Under the pieces are notes generated by a model, which ran no database searches, was not told the DNA's origin, and worked only from the letters and a program-made list of their open reading frames with translations. Below, in pieces: positions 37,834-44,699 of a DNA stretch of 44,699 nucleotides. Source of the stretch: an uncultured Treponema sp. (GTDB lineage Bacteria; Spirochaetota; Spirochaetia; Treponematales; Treponemataceae); contig CAJUBD010000008.1 of assembly GCA_910584475.1 (NCBI GenBank), positions 110,223 to 154,921 of the forward strand, written 5' to 3'. The position numbers were made by a program, and so were the translations under genes. Position 1 is the stretch's first letter; each line of letters opens with the position of its first letter.

Positions 37834-37851
37834 GGAAATTTTTGCGATTTT

Positions 37852-37899
37852 GCGAATTTTTGGAAAATTTGTAGGGCGCATTTGCGGGCTTCTTCGCGC
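37852..37899. repeat. 48-bp direct repeat, left copy
   Basis: Identical to 38716-38763. The right copy spans the last codons and stop of the DUF3368 toxin gene, so the left copy is the tail of a lost earlier copy of that gene or the scar of a recombination event. Confidence 0.85.
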
Positions 37900-37939
37900 A
37901 CGAAAAATCCGCGCGGCTTTCCATTCTGCCATCGCCATC

Positions 37940-37968
37940 TTGATTTTTTTTTTATTATGTGGTATACA
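37940..37968 (+). promoter_or_regulatory. Promoter of the UPF0175/DUF3368 pair
   Basis: -35 TTGATT (37940-37945), 17-bp spacer, -10 TATACA (37963-37968). The ATG at 37975 lies 6 bases further, at the expected +1. Confidence 0.5.
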
Positions 37969-37974
37969 ATGACT

Positions 37975-38253
37975 ATGCCGATGACAGATATAAACTTGAG
38001 AATACCGTCCTCAATAGAGCCTTTTTTGAAGAACGCCAATGAAAGAACGCGCCTTGCCCAATACGCGATGCTCTTGTTGCCATATGTTTCGGACAAGACC
38101 ATTTCTTATGGAAAGGCGGCGGAACTGCTCGGAATTTCCAAAATCGAGGTAATGGAAATTTACGGTGCGGCGGGTGTTCCATATTATGATTGCGATTTTT
38201 CCCAAGTGCTCGTCGATTCCTCCGCGATAGATTTCGCGCTGGAGGGGAAATGA
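37975..38253 (+). CDS. UPF0175 antitoxin
   Basis: 92 residues from the ATG at 37975 (ATGs at 37969 and 37981 are alternatives; none has a Shine-Dalgarno). After a short N-terminal part (INLRIPSSIEPFLKNANER), it carries the UPF0175 helix-turn-helix (LPYVSDKTISYGKAAELLG then ISKIEVMEIYGAAGVPYYD). UPF0175 proteins are the usual antitoxins of DUF3368 PIN-like toxins. Its stop overlaps the toxin ATG (ATGA), so the two are translationally coupled. It is likely autoregulatory by analogy with other TA antitoxins. Confidence 0.85.
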   Translation: MPMTDINLRIPSSIEPFLKNANERTRLAQYAMLLLPYVSDKTISYGKAAELLGISKIEVMEIYGAAGVPYYDCDFSQVLVDSSAIDFALEGK

Positions 38254-38738
38254 TCGTAGTTTCCGACACAACGCCTCTGATCACGCTTATGAAAATCGAC
38301 AAATTGGAGCTGCTCGAAAAATTGTTCGGGGAAGTCTTCATTCCGCGGGCGGTTTTCAGGGAATTGACCGCGAACGAAAAATTCGCGGACGAGGCGAGGA
38401 AAATAGAATCGGCGACATTTTTCAAAGTGCGCGAAATTGCGGACAAAAAATCCCTCGACATTGTGCACAAGATTTCCGGGCTTGACCTTGGCGAAAGCGA
38501 GGCGATAGTCTTGGCGCAGGAACTCGATTCGGACTTGATTTTGATTGACGAATTTCGCGGAAGGCTCATCGCCTCTCAAATGAATTTGCATCTCACCGGC
38601 ACTTTGGGAGTGCTGTACAATTCCTACAAGAGGCATTTCATCGAGCGAGACGAAATCGAAAACTGCATCGAAAAAATCCGCAATTCAAACATAAGAATCA
38701 GCGAAAAGCTTCTGCGCGAATTTTTGGAAAATTTGTAG
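38250..38738 (+). CDS. DUF3368 PIN-like toxin
   Basis: 162 residues with the DUF3368/VapC-like pattern: VVSDTTPLITLMKID (first conserved Asp), then VFIPRAVFREL, GLDLGESEAIVLAQEL (acidic Glu) and DLILIDEFRGRLIA (Asp and Glu), then LTGTLGVLYNSYKRH. These acidic residues form the PIN nuclease metal site, so the toxin looks active; related VapC toxins cleave tRNA or rRNA. GGAGGGG lies 7 bases before the ATG, which overlaps the antitoxin stop. Its final codons lie in the 48-bp direct repeat. Confidence 0.87.
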   Translation: MIVVSDTTPLITLMKIDKLELLEKLFGEVFIPRAVFRELTANEKFADEARKIESATFFKVREIADKKSLDIVHKISGLDLGESEAIVLAQELDSDLILIDEFRGRLIASQMNLHLTGTLGVLYNSYKRHFIERDEIENCIEKIRNSNIRISEKLLREFLENL

Positions 38739-38763
38739 GGCGCATTTGCGGGCTTCTTCGCGC
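38716..38763. repeat. 48-bp direct repeat, right copy
   Basis: Identical to 37852-37899; the copies lie 864 bp apart and bracket the whole UPF0175/DUF3368 module with its promoter. Confidence 0.85.
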
Positions 38764-38777
38764 CGAATTTTGCAAAC

Positions 38778-38825
38778 AGCGCGAGCAAGCGCTCTTGCTC
38801 GCGCGATGTGGGAAATGCGCCTTGT
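38778..38825. repeat. 35-bp direct repeat, right copy, with hairpin
   Basis: GCGCGAGCAAG-CGCT-CTTGCTCGCGC is a perfect 11-bp hairpin; its right arm begins the 35-bp sequence also found at 37111-37145. Confidence 0.75.
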
Positions 38826-38833
38826 CCTGAAGG

Positions 38834-39631
38834 CTATTCCTCTTCGGAGTACTCCTCGCTGTCCTCGCCCATTATCTGGAGGTAGACCTCGCGCTGGGCT
38901 TCAATGGCGTCGTCGCTCAGCGCGGCGGCGAAAGCCCTCGCCTTCGTGCGCGTGAAGTAGAGCTGCACCTCGGTGGACTCCTTGGCGACGTATGTGCCCA
39001 TGTTCTTCTGCTCGTTCTCCGCGCCCTTTATTATGAGGCAGAAGTACGGGGAGTCCTTCTTGAATTCGTAGCCGAATTGCACTCGCGTGTTCGCGTAGTT
39101 GTTCATCATCGACTTGAGGACGCCCCACTCTATGTAGCAATTTCCCTTGCCGTAGATTTTCCGCGTCTTGGAATTCTTCTTGCGGACGAGACGCTTGCCC
39201 TCGTAGTCATCGAGATAGCGCGAGAGCGCGTCGGCTATCTGGTAGCGCGTCTTCTCGTCGAAGAGGATGTTGAAGATGGCGGACTGGTAGTTCACCTGGA
39301 TTCCCGCCATTTCGGTCTTGGGATTGAAAATCATCTGTCCAGGTCGCGGCTTTATGCCCATCGCCATTGTGCCGGTGGCGAGTTCCACCGTGTCGTAGTA
39401 GATGTACTTTTCCTTTCCGAAGATAAAATACTTGAAGACGTTTCCCGAGGAGCCGAATTCCTTCTGCTTGGCCTTCTTTTTGCCCTGCGCTTTCTTGCCG
39501 GGATTCTCGTTCTCGACGTAGCCGTCCTTTTCTGCCTCCCGCGGCGAGGCTTCATTAAGGTATGCGTCCTGCGCGTATGCCGAGGATGCCGCGAGCAGGA
39601 TGAGCGAGAGGACTTTTGCGATGGATTTCAT
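38834..39631 (-). CDS. Secreted protein, paralogue A
   Basis: 265 residues with a signal peptide (MKSIAKVLSLILLAASSAYA) and GGAG 8 bases before the ATG. A Lys/Glu-rich linker (~22-60) is followed by a globular region with FGKEKYIYYDTVELATGTM, DEKTRYQIADALSRYLDDYE, KIYGKGNCYIEWGVLKS and FGYEFKKDSPYFCLIIKGAE, then an acidic tail (GEDSEEYSEEE). It shares the order and key text (ALSRYLDDY; FGYEFKKDSPYF; YFTRTKARAFAAALS) with the protein at 41628-42467. No known family is recognised. It follows omp2 on the same strand. Confidence 0.7.
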   Translation of the reverse strand: MKSIAKVLSLILLAASSAYAQDAYLNEASPREAEKDGYVENENPGKKAQGKKKAKQKEFGSSGNVFKYFIFGKEKYIYYDTVELATGTMAMGIKPRPGQMIFNPKTEMAGIQVNYQSAIFNILFDEKTRYQIADALSRYLDDYEGKRLVRKKNSKTRKIYGKGNCYIEWGVLKSMMNNYANTRVQFGYEFKKDSPYFCLIIKGAENEQKNMGTYVAKESTEVQLYFTRTKARAFAAALSDDAIEAQREVYLQIMGEDSEEYSEEE

Positions 39632-39708
39632 TTTTTCTCCTGATTTTGAATTCTTGCGATGAACAAATTGATTCGCGTGAGGTAAAAAAGCCTTTTATAT
39701 CCACCTTG
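39632..39708. other. Upstream region of secreted paralogue A
   Basis: A short AT-rich interval leading to structured element F; no gene is seen. Confidence 0.4.
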
Positions 39709-39858
39709 TTTTTAAGCAATGAAAAAAATGTCAATTTTGAGTTGCTTAAAAAGTTGTTTTGCAACGAAGTTTCAAGCAGAAACAACATTAAATACGCGAG
39801 TTTGTGCGACAAACTCAAAGTCAAAATCCGCACGCTATTTTAGTGCGGATTTTAAACG
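39709..39858 (+). mobile_element. Four-hairpin structured element, copy F
   Basis: H1 TTTTTAAGCAA/TTGCTTAAAAA with inner AAAATTGACA-like region; H2 GTTGTTTT/GAAACAAC with loop GCAACGAAGTTTCAAGCA; H3 GAGTTTGT-GCG-ACAAACTC; H4 AAAATCCGCAC/GTGCGGATTTT with loop GCTATTTTA, ending TTTTAAACG. The stems differ from those of the other copies but pair equally well. Confidence 0.75.
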
Positions 39859-39862
39859 TACA

Positions 39863-39930
39863 TAAAAAACTGGCACGAAAAACCGTGCCAGTTACAAGCC
39901 TCCGAATATACGGAGGCGCATATTCGGATT
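39863..39930 (-). terminator. Terminators of omp2
   Basis: On the minus strand, TCCGAATAT/ATATTCGGA (39929-39901) is followed by TGGCACG-GTTTTT-CGTGCCA (39890-39871) and a run of six Ts. The second is a typical Rho-independent terminator. Confidence 0.85.
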
Positions 39931-39955
39931 TTTGCTAGATGTAAAACCGAATGGA

Positions 39956-41038
39956 CTAGAACAAATATTCGACTTTCACAGGAATGGCGAAACTTACGCT
40001 GTCGCTGTCAGCAAATGAAGCGATGCCAACTTTGTTGCCGCCTCCGAACGGAATGGCGACTTCCGCGCCGATTCCGCAGATACCGTTGGAGAAGCCTTTC
40101 GTGAAGAACGCGCCGATGGTAACGTTGCCAGTAGTGTCTCCCACTTCAGGGAAAGTCAACTGTGTGCGCGCATCGGCTTCAAATCCGAGACCGTTTCCAA
40201 AGTCGTATCCAACTCCGACACCAATCTGAAGAGCGGCGCCGTCTTTAATGCTCACGGCAGCAAGAGCGTTGAGCGTGAGAGCGTCGAATCCGCCGTTGTA
40301 TGCCGCTGAAACTGTTACTGCATCCCTGTCGAAGTCAGTCGGAATGAACGCGCCGATTGAGATGAAGTTGTCCTCAATCATGAGCAAATCAACAGCAGCG
40401 TTGATTACGCCGTAGTATGCAGGATCTGTAGCACCAGCATACTGTGCCTTGATTGCAATAAGGTCGTCGATTTTGTAGCCCACCGCATACTGGCTTACTT
40501 TGAGCACGTCCACAAAATCCTGTGTGCCGTCCATCTTGAAGCCCGCCGCGATGTAGAGACCTTCAACAGGAGTGAGCGCGATTTCCGCGCCGTGCATTTC
40601 TCCGCCCGCACCGAATCCGCCGTATCCACCGATTCGTCGGAACGTAAAGTCTTCGCCTGTCCAGCCCGCGCCAGTTCTCAGCCAGTTGAACTGTCCGAAG
40701 ACTGCGTTCACGCGGAGAGTGTCGTCCTGAATCATTCCGATGGAAATCTTGAGCCACTCCCATGGCTTCGCCCAAACATTCGCGACATCATGGATGCCTG
40801 GCACTCCGCCATCAGCATTAAAGCAAAAAACGAATCCGATATTCTCGGAATTGCCCGCCACTGTGATGCCAACGCGAGGATTTACTCCGCCCCAAGAGTT
40901 TGCTTTCGTCATCTTTGCGTCGCCATCGTAGCCGATGGGAGACCAAAGTCCGCGTCCCCAGCCACTGAGACTGATTTCCGCGAAGGCGGAAGTGGCGACC
41001 AGCGCCGCCAGGACCGCCGTACCAATCAATTTTTTCAT
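39956..41038 (-). CDS. Porin-like outer-membrane protein 2
   Basis: 360 residues. The signal peptide (MKKLIGTAVLAALVATSAFA, cleavage before EISLSGW) parallels omp1. The mature protein is Gly/aromatic-rich with barrel-like strands (WGGVNPRVGITVAGNSE, VEGLYIAAGFKMDGTQ, IGVGVGYDFGNGLGFEADAR) and ends FAIPVKVEYLF with a terminal Phe. Divergence from omp1 in the barrel is large while the leader is nearly identical, so the leader has been kept or recently homogenised. AAGGAGG lies 11 bases before the ATG. Confidence 0.85.
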   Translation of the reverse strand: MKKLIGTAVLAALVATSAFAEISLSGWGRGLWSPIGYDGDAKMTKANSWGGVNPRVGITVAGNSENIGFVFCFNADGGVPGIHDVANVWAKPWEWLKISIGMIQDDTLRVNAVFGQFNWLRTGAGWTGEDFTFRRIGGYGGFGAGGEMHGAEIALTPVEGLYIAAGFKMDGTQDFVDVLKVSQYAVGYKIDDLIAIKAQYAGATDPAYYGVINAAVDLLMIEDNFISIGAFIPTDFDRDAVTVSAAYNGGFDALTLNALAAVSIKDGAALQIGVGVGYDFGNGLGFEADARTQLTFPEVGDTTGNVTIGAFFTKGFSNGICGIGAEVAIPFGGGNKVGIASFADSDSVSFAIPVKVEYLF

Positions 41039-41457
41039 ATTGAAAAAACCTCCTTATTTTTTGCGGGCAGGGCACTGCGCCCCGCCCCATTGTTTAAAAT
41101 TGTAACGCACGTTTAAATTTTAGGCGGTTTTTGGCGATGGGAGGGTTAGGGGGGAGGGGAAGATACGCGCGTCGTGGAGGGGCGGTGAAAAGGGCATGGG
41201 AGGGGCGTTTCGCTCGGGAAGAAAGATGTGTGGGAGGGGAATGTTTTGTGGCTTGGAGCGCATCTGGGGGGGGGGCACATGAGGGCGTTCCGCGTGATGG
41301 GCTGATTGGATTTGCCCGCGCGGTTCGCGTTTTTTTTGACGTGATGAAAAAGGCTGCCAGGGATGGCGTGTGGCGGGGAGCAGGGATTGCAGTCCTTGCC
41401 CTTTGCCATTGCGGACGAGTTTGCGAATGTGTCAATTTGACTTGCCGACGGCAATTT
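41021..41457 (-). repeat. omp leader repeat, right copy (inverted)
   Basis: On the minus strand it reproduces the left copy (35409-35794), including the GC-rich hairpin, the Shine-Dalgarno and the first codons. About 50-80 extra bases lie in the middle, and a run of ten Gs (41266-41275) replaces the shorter C runs of the left copy. Confidence 0.8.
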
Positions 41458-41627
41458 GAAACGCGCGTGACGGCTCAATCTCTGCGTTCTTACCGTGCAA
41501 ACTTTGGACAACGCGCGTCCTTGTGCCGGAAATTAAGCGTTCCCAGAAAATGTTTTCGCAACGAGTAGAACCGCAAAAATTATGTGTAACCTTGCGGCTG
41601 TCCGTGAGTTTATAATTTGGAGAATAT
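41458..41627 (+). promoter_or_regulatory. Upstream region of secreted paralogue B with TATAAT
   Basis: No gene. A perfect TATAAT at 41611-41616 lies 11 bases before the ATG, with GGAG at 41619-41622 between them. A good -35 at 17 bp is not evident. Confidence 0.4.
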
Positions 41628-42467
41628 ATGAAAAAGATAATACCCTTTATGGCGGTGGCAGCACTTGCCTTCTCGCCGCTTTGGGCGAAGGAACGCGCCA
41701 AAACCGCGAGCGAAATCCCCGACAGTTATGACGAGATTTCATCTGACGAAGAAATTCCATCCGACGAAGAAAATTTGTCCGATGAAGGAAGTGGCAAGGA
41801 AGAAGACGACCCTTACAGCAAGGAGAAACTGCGACCAAAGAACGAACGCAACTTTGGCGAAAAACTCTTCGGTCTCGATCGATTCCAGCAGGTGGATCGT
41901 TTTTCACTCTTCGCTAAGTCCTCGGTGGGCACTCTGCATTTGAAGAAGAAGGCGTCGCTCATCCACAGGGAAGGCACGGACATCGGAGGCTTCTACTGCT
42001 ACTACGACACTTCGGCTTATGCCGTGCAGTTCGACAGAAAGGCACGCGCCGCGCTGATTTCGGCAGTGAACCAGTATTTGGACGACTTCGCGAACAAGAA
42101 ACTAGACAGGAAAGCAAAGCAGAAGCGCACGGAGAGCATTTACGGCACGGCGGAGGCATACGAGGAATACGGAATAGCCACAGCGAACCTGAACCATGCT
42201 GCGCGCCCGAAAGTCTGCTTTGGCTATGAGTTCATAAAAGGAAACCCTTACTTCTCCATATATGCGAAAAAGGCGAAAGATCTGAAGTACGTCAAGAGGA
42301 GCGGCGATGACATCCGCATTGGCGAGACAATCCCGCAGAGGTACTACTTTACAAAGGCGCAGGCTACCCGTCTCGCTGAATTCTTGAGCGATGAAAACAT
42401 TGACTCGCTGTGCGCTACCACATCCTACGATGAGGAAGTGGAGATGGACGAATACAGCGGGGAATGA
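41628..42467 (+). CDS. Secreted protein, paralogue B
   Basis: 279 residues. A signal peptide (MKKIIPFMAVAALAFSPLWA) is followed by an acidic repeat-like stretch with three SDEE/SDEG units (EISSDEEIPSDEENLSDEG). The globular part reads GGFYCYYDTSAYAVQFDRKA, ISAVNQYLDDFANKKLDR, FGYEFIKGNPYFSIYAKKA and YYFTKAQATRLAEFLSDENI, with an acidic C-terminus. It is clearly a paralogue of 38834-39631. Each copy lies beside an omp gene or its leader, so they may be periplasmic accessories of the barrels. No known family is recognised. Confidence 0.7.
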   Translation: MKKIIPFMAVAALAFSPLWAKERAKTASEIPDSYDEISSDEEIPSDEENLSDEGSGKEEDDPYSKEKLRPKNERNFGEKLFGLDRFQQVDRFSLFAKSSVGTLHLKKKASLIHREGTDIGGFYCYYDTSAYAVQFDRKARAALISAVNQYLDDFANKKLDRKAKQKRTESIYGTAEAYEEYGIATANLNHAARPKVCFGYEFIKGNPYFSIYAKKAKDLKYVKRSGDDIRIGETIPQRYYFTKAQATRLAEFLSDENIDSLCATTSYDEEVEMDEYSGE

Positions 42468-42610
42468 GCGACCCTTGCAGAGCCGCGGACAAAAAAATTC
42501 CGCTTGCAAGCACCGCGATGTTTGCTTCTTGCAGTCGTGCGGCTCATCTAGATTTCGCATTGGCAACGAGTTTCCAGACAAATCATTCTTGTCTTTTATT
42601 TGGGGATGAA

Positions 42611-43033
42611 ATGTACGATTTGGAAAGGTTCTTGACAGAGCAGGAAATGGACTATGAGCGCGCGCTCTCGGAAATCCGCGGCGGCTGCAAAAGAGGTCAT
42701 TGGATTTGGTACATTTTTCCGCAATTGGCGGTGCTAGGCTTCAGCGAAACCTCAAAATACTACGGGATTTCGGGAATCGAAGAGGCGCGCGAATATCTCG
42801 CGAACGAAACCCTGCGCTCACGCCTGCTTGAAATAAGCGGTGCGCTCCTTTCGCTTGAATGCTCGGACGCTTGCAAAATAATGGGCGAAATCGACGCGAA
42901 AAAACTCCACTCGTCGATGACGCTTTTTGCCGAAGCCGCGCCAGAAGAAGAGACCTTTTCCAAGGTGCTCGAAAAATTCTTCGGCGGAAGAAAATGCGAA
43001 CGAACTCTCGCGCTGATTCGACACGAAAAATAA
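42611..43033 (+). CDS. DUF1810 family protein
   Basis: 140 residues from the ATG at 42611 (GGGGATGAA just upstream); the longer frame upstream has no support. The DUF1810 signature is clear: DLERFLTEQEMDYERALSEI, GCKRGHWIWYIFPQLAVLG then SETSKYYGI, AREYLANETLRSRLLEI and SSMTLFAEAAPEE ... FFGGRKCERTLALI. The function of the family is unknown. It lies in the accessory region, convergent with the M18 peptidase gene. Confidence 0.9.
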   Translation: MYDLERFLTEQEMDYERALSEIRGGCKRGHWIWYIFPQLAVLGFSETSKYYGISGIEEAREYLANETLRSRLLEISGALLSLECSDACKIMGEIDAKKLHSSMTLFAEAAPEEETFSKVLEKFFGGRKCERTLALIRHEK

Positions 43034-43136
43034 GGCGCGAAAGAATATTGGGGGCGTTGCGGGGAACTCCCCGCAGAGGGGGTAGCCCGCAACGAAGTGC
43101 GGGCAAGGGGGATACTTCCCCCTCCTCGCAAAAAAA
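43034..43136. terminator. Hairpin cluster between convergent genes
   Basis: Three perfect GC-rich hairpins in a row: GCGGGGA-ACTCCCCGC region (43059-43074), GCCCGC-AACGAAGT-GCGGGC (43085-43104) and GGGGGA-TACT-TCCCCC (43107-43122), followed by an A run. They probably terminate both the DUF1810 and M18 transcripts; the text also looks like a dispersed repeat. Confidence 0.65.
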
Positions 43137-44534
43137 TTACACTTTGCTTTCCAAAAACGCGCGGTAGCCTTTGAACGATTCGTAGATGTCCACTTTGCTC
43201 GTAATTTCCCACGGCGAATGCATGTTCAGTACGCCCACGCCAGAATCGATGACGTTCATTCCGTAGTTCGCCATGATGTAGGCGATTGTACCGCCGCCGC
43301 CCGCGTCCACTTTTCCCATTTCAGTCATTTGAAAAGACACGTCGGCATCGTCGAAAATCTTTCGGATGCGAGCGATGTATTCGGCGTTCGCGTCATTGCT
43401 TCCGCTTTTTCCGCGAGAGCCCGTGAACTTGTTAAGCGCGATTCCGCGGCAAAGGTAGCAGCAATTGTTCTTTTCCATCACTTCAGGATAATTCGGGTCG
43501 AACGCCGCGCTCACGTCGCTTGAAAGCATCTGCGAATTGGCAAGGCATCGGCGAAGGTTTAACTCGCTGTAGCCGCCGAGCAGGTCGTACACTTCCGCCA
43601 CGGCGTTTTCGAAAAACCGCGAATGCATTCCAGTCGCGCCGACGCTTCCGATTTCCTCCTTGTCAACGAGAAGGCAAAGAGCGGTGCGTTCTGTCTGCGG
43701 CAAGTCTTCAATTGCGCGGAACGAAGGATATGCGCACACGCGGTCGTCCTGTCCGTAAGCCATAATCATGCTTGAATCGAATCCGTAGTTTTTCGCCTCG
43801 CCTGCCGGCACGGCTTCCAATTCCGCCGAAACGAAGTCGGCTTCCTTTATGCCGTACTTTTCCTTTAGAATTTTCAGCACGTTTTCTTTGACGGGATTTT
43901 TATTTTTCTTTTCTTTGGAATCCTTTTCAATTTTCAGCGGCATGCTTCCCACGAGAATGTTCAAAGCCTCCCCCTCCACCACTTTGCTCGCCTTCTTTTC
44001 CAACTGTTCTGCCGAAAGATGAATCAGCAAGTCCGACACGCCGAAAACCGGCTCGCCCTCGCCGTCTCCGATTGAAATGCGGATCTTGCTTCCGTCTTTT
44101 TTTACCACCACGCCGCGCAGCGAAAGCGGCAATGTAACCCACTGATATTTTTTTATGCCACCGTAATAATGCGTGTCAAAAAAAGCAAGCCCGTCGCTTT
44201 CGTAAAGCGGATTAGACTTGATGTCAAGGCGCGGAGAATCTATGTGCGCCCCGAGAATGTTCATTCCGTCCTTCAAGTCGCCGCTTCCGATTTGGAAAAG
44301 CGCGAGAATCTTTTCCATCGCGCAGACATAAACCTTGTCGCCGGCATGCAATTTCTTCCCGGACTTTTTCAGTTCGTCAATCGAAACGAACCCGTTCTTC
44401 TCCGCGCGCGCCTTGAAATATTCCACGCATTCGCGCTCCGTTTTATTGGCAGAAATAAATTCGCGGTATTCCTCCGCAAAATCCATCACAGATTTTTTGT
44501 CGTCGTATTTTTCCCAAGCGTTTTTGTGTTCCAT
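43137..44534 (-). CDS. M18 family aminopeptidase
   Basis: 465 residues. A cytoplasmic zinc aminopeptidase that removes N-terminal acidic or neutral residues from peptides. Metal ligands and catalytic residues lie in GAHIDSPRLDIK, AYGQDDRVCAYP, VDKEEIGSVGATGM, SSDVSAAFDPNYP and VLNMHSPWEI, and the long M18 beta-strand insertion is present. The length fits the family. No Shine-Dalgarno is visible, and a sigma70 promoter (44570-44542) ends 7 bases before the ATG, so a leaderless message is likely. Confidence 0.92.
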   Translation of the reverse strand: MEHKNAWEKYDDKKSVMDFAEEYREFISANKTERECVEYFKARAEKNGFVSIDELKKSGKKLHAGDKVYVCAMEKILALFQIGSGDLKDGMNILGAHIDSPRLDIKSNPLYESDGLAFFDTHYYGGIKKYQWVTLPLSLRGVVVKKDGSKIRISIGDGEGEPVFGVSDLLIHLSAEQLEKKASKVVEGEALNILVGSMPLKIEKDSKEKKNKNPVKENVLKILKEKYGIKEADFVSAELEAVPAGEAKNYGFDSSMIMAYGQDDRVCAYPSFRAIEDLPQTERTALCLLVDKEEIGSVGATGMHSRFFENAVAEVYDLLGGYSELNLRRCLANSQMLSSDVSAAFDPNYPEVMEKNNCCYLCRGIALNKFTGSRGKSGSNDANAEYIARIRKIFDDADVSFQMTEMGKVDAGGGGTIAYIMANYGMNVIDSGVGVLNMHSPWEITSKVDIYESFKGYRAFLESKV

Positions 44535-44541
44535 AATTTAA

Positions 44542-44570
44542 AGTATAATGAAAAATACGAAAAGATTCAA
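44542..44570 (-). promoter_or_regulatory. Promoter of the M18 peptidase
   Basis: On the minus strand, -35 TTGAAT (44570-44565), 17-bp spacer and -10 TATACT (44547-44542), then 7 bases to the ATG at 44534. Confidence 0.7.
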
Positions 44571-44576
44571 TCGCGG

Positions 44577-44699
44577 ATGGAAGATCGAATGCAATGCGAC
44601 GGAATGGATTTACTAGCCTCCCTCTATAAACTTCAGGCCTTGACCACGGCTTCAGCACGAAAATAAAATCCTCGCTCTGAAGTCGTCGTCGTACATGCA
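44577..44699 (+). pseudogene. Possible 5' fragment of a gene with an early stop
   Basis: From the ATG at 44577 the frame reads MQCDGMDLLASLYKLQ after four codons, then stops at TAA 44664; the same frame continues SEVVVVHA to the window edge. The opening resembles the start of some GNAT-type proteins, but the evidence is thin and the gene is cut by the window end. Confidence 0.25.

Noticed and set aside
1..44699. CRISPR arrays, prophage genes and transposases
   Set aside because: I looked for short regularly spaced repeats with unique spacers, Cas proteins, phage structural genes and DDE or HUH transposases and found none; the only regular array is the contiguous 135/136-bp repeat.

Overview
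The window looks like accessory-rich chromosome from a spirochete, most likely a gut or rumen Treponema of middling GC content. The evidence is a TP0095-like TPR protein with an Ala/Glu/Lys-rich tail, a paired ParC/ParE block, and two porin-like outer-membrane proteins with Treponema-style AFA|E signal peptides and C-terminal Phe. Genus assignment is inference, since no rRNA is present.

Layout. 1-1065: a 135/136-bp tandem repeat followed by tRNA-Asp(GTC) and tRNA-Pro(CGG). 1127-11258: housekeeping genes, namely recQ, an IMPACT/YigZ-like gene, a polytopic membrane protein, parC, parE and argS. 11303-20992: an accessory island. It holds a secreted TPR-CHAT (caspase-like) protease and a secreted beta-sandwich-like protein. 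These are flanked by two copies of a two-gene membrane module (RipA-like 2-4 TM protein plus a small TM protein). A zinc-ribbon/TM2 protein and a secreted orphan follow. The edges carry gene wrecks: a BrnA antitoxin tail, a split papain-like peptidase, and a chimeric lipoprotein/RipA-like relic. 21066-34980: mostly core genes, namely TPR, LamG-like, uvrC, ldhA, vanZ-like, dgt, ABC-F and eno, with dense structured repeats between them. 35146-43033: a second accessory region with a broken DUF4258 toxin, two omp paralogues in inverted orientation sharing a ~400-bp leader, a type III toxin-antitoxin locus, a UPF0175/DUF3368 TA pair, two secreted paralogues and a DUF1810 gene. 43137-44534: an M18 aminopeptidase.

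The most interesting signals are these. (1) A type III TA locus whose RNA antitoxin can be read directly: two ~43-nt repeats, each folding as an H-type pseudoknot with compensatory changes, a sigma70 promoter in front and a terminator before the toxin gene. (2) A family of ~146-150-bp intergenic elements built from four hairpins with conserved loops and covarying stems. At least five copies are present, and one copy interrupts a papain-like peptidase gene, so the family appears to be mobile. (3) The exported TPR-CHAT protease cluster with duplicated membrane partners. (4) A palindromic repeat carried in frame inside the C-terminus of UvrC. (5) Recurrent promoters whose spacing puts +1 at or next to the start codon (parE, argS, dgt, the UPF0175 gene, the M18 peptidase), suggesting leaderless mRNAs.

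All functional calls rest on reading motifs in the translated sequence; no database search was run.
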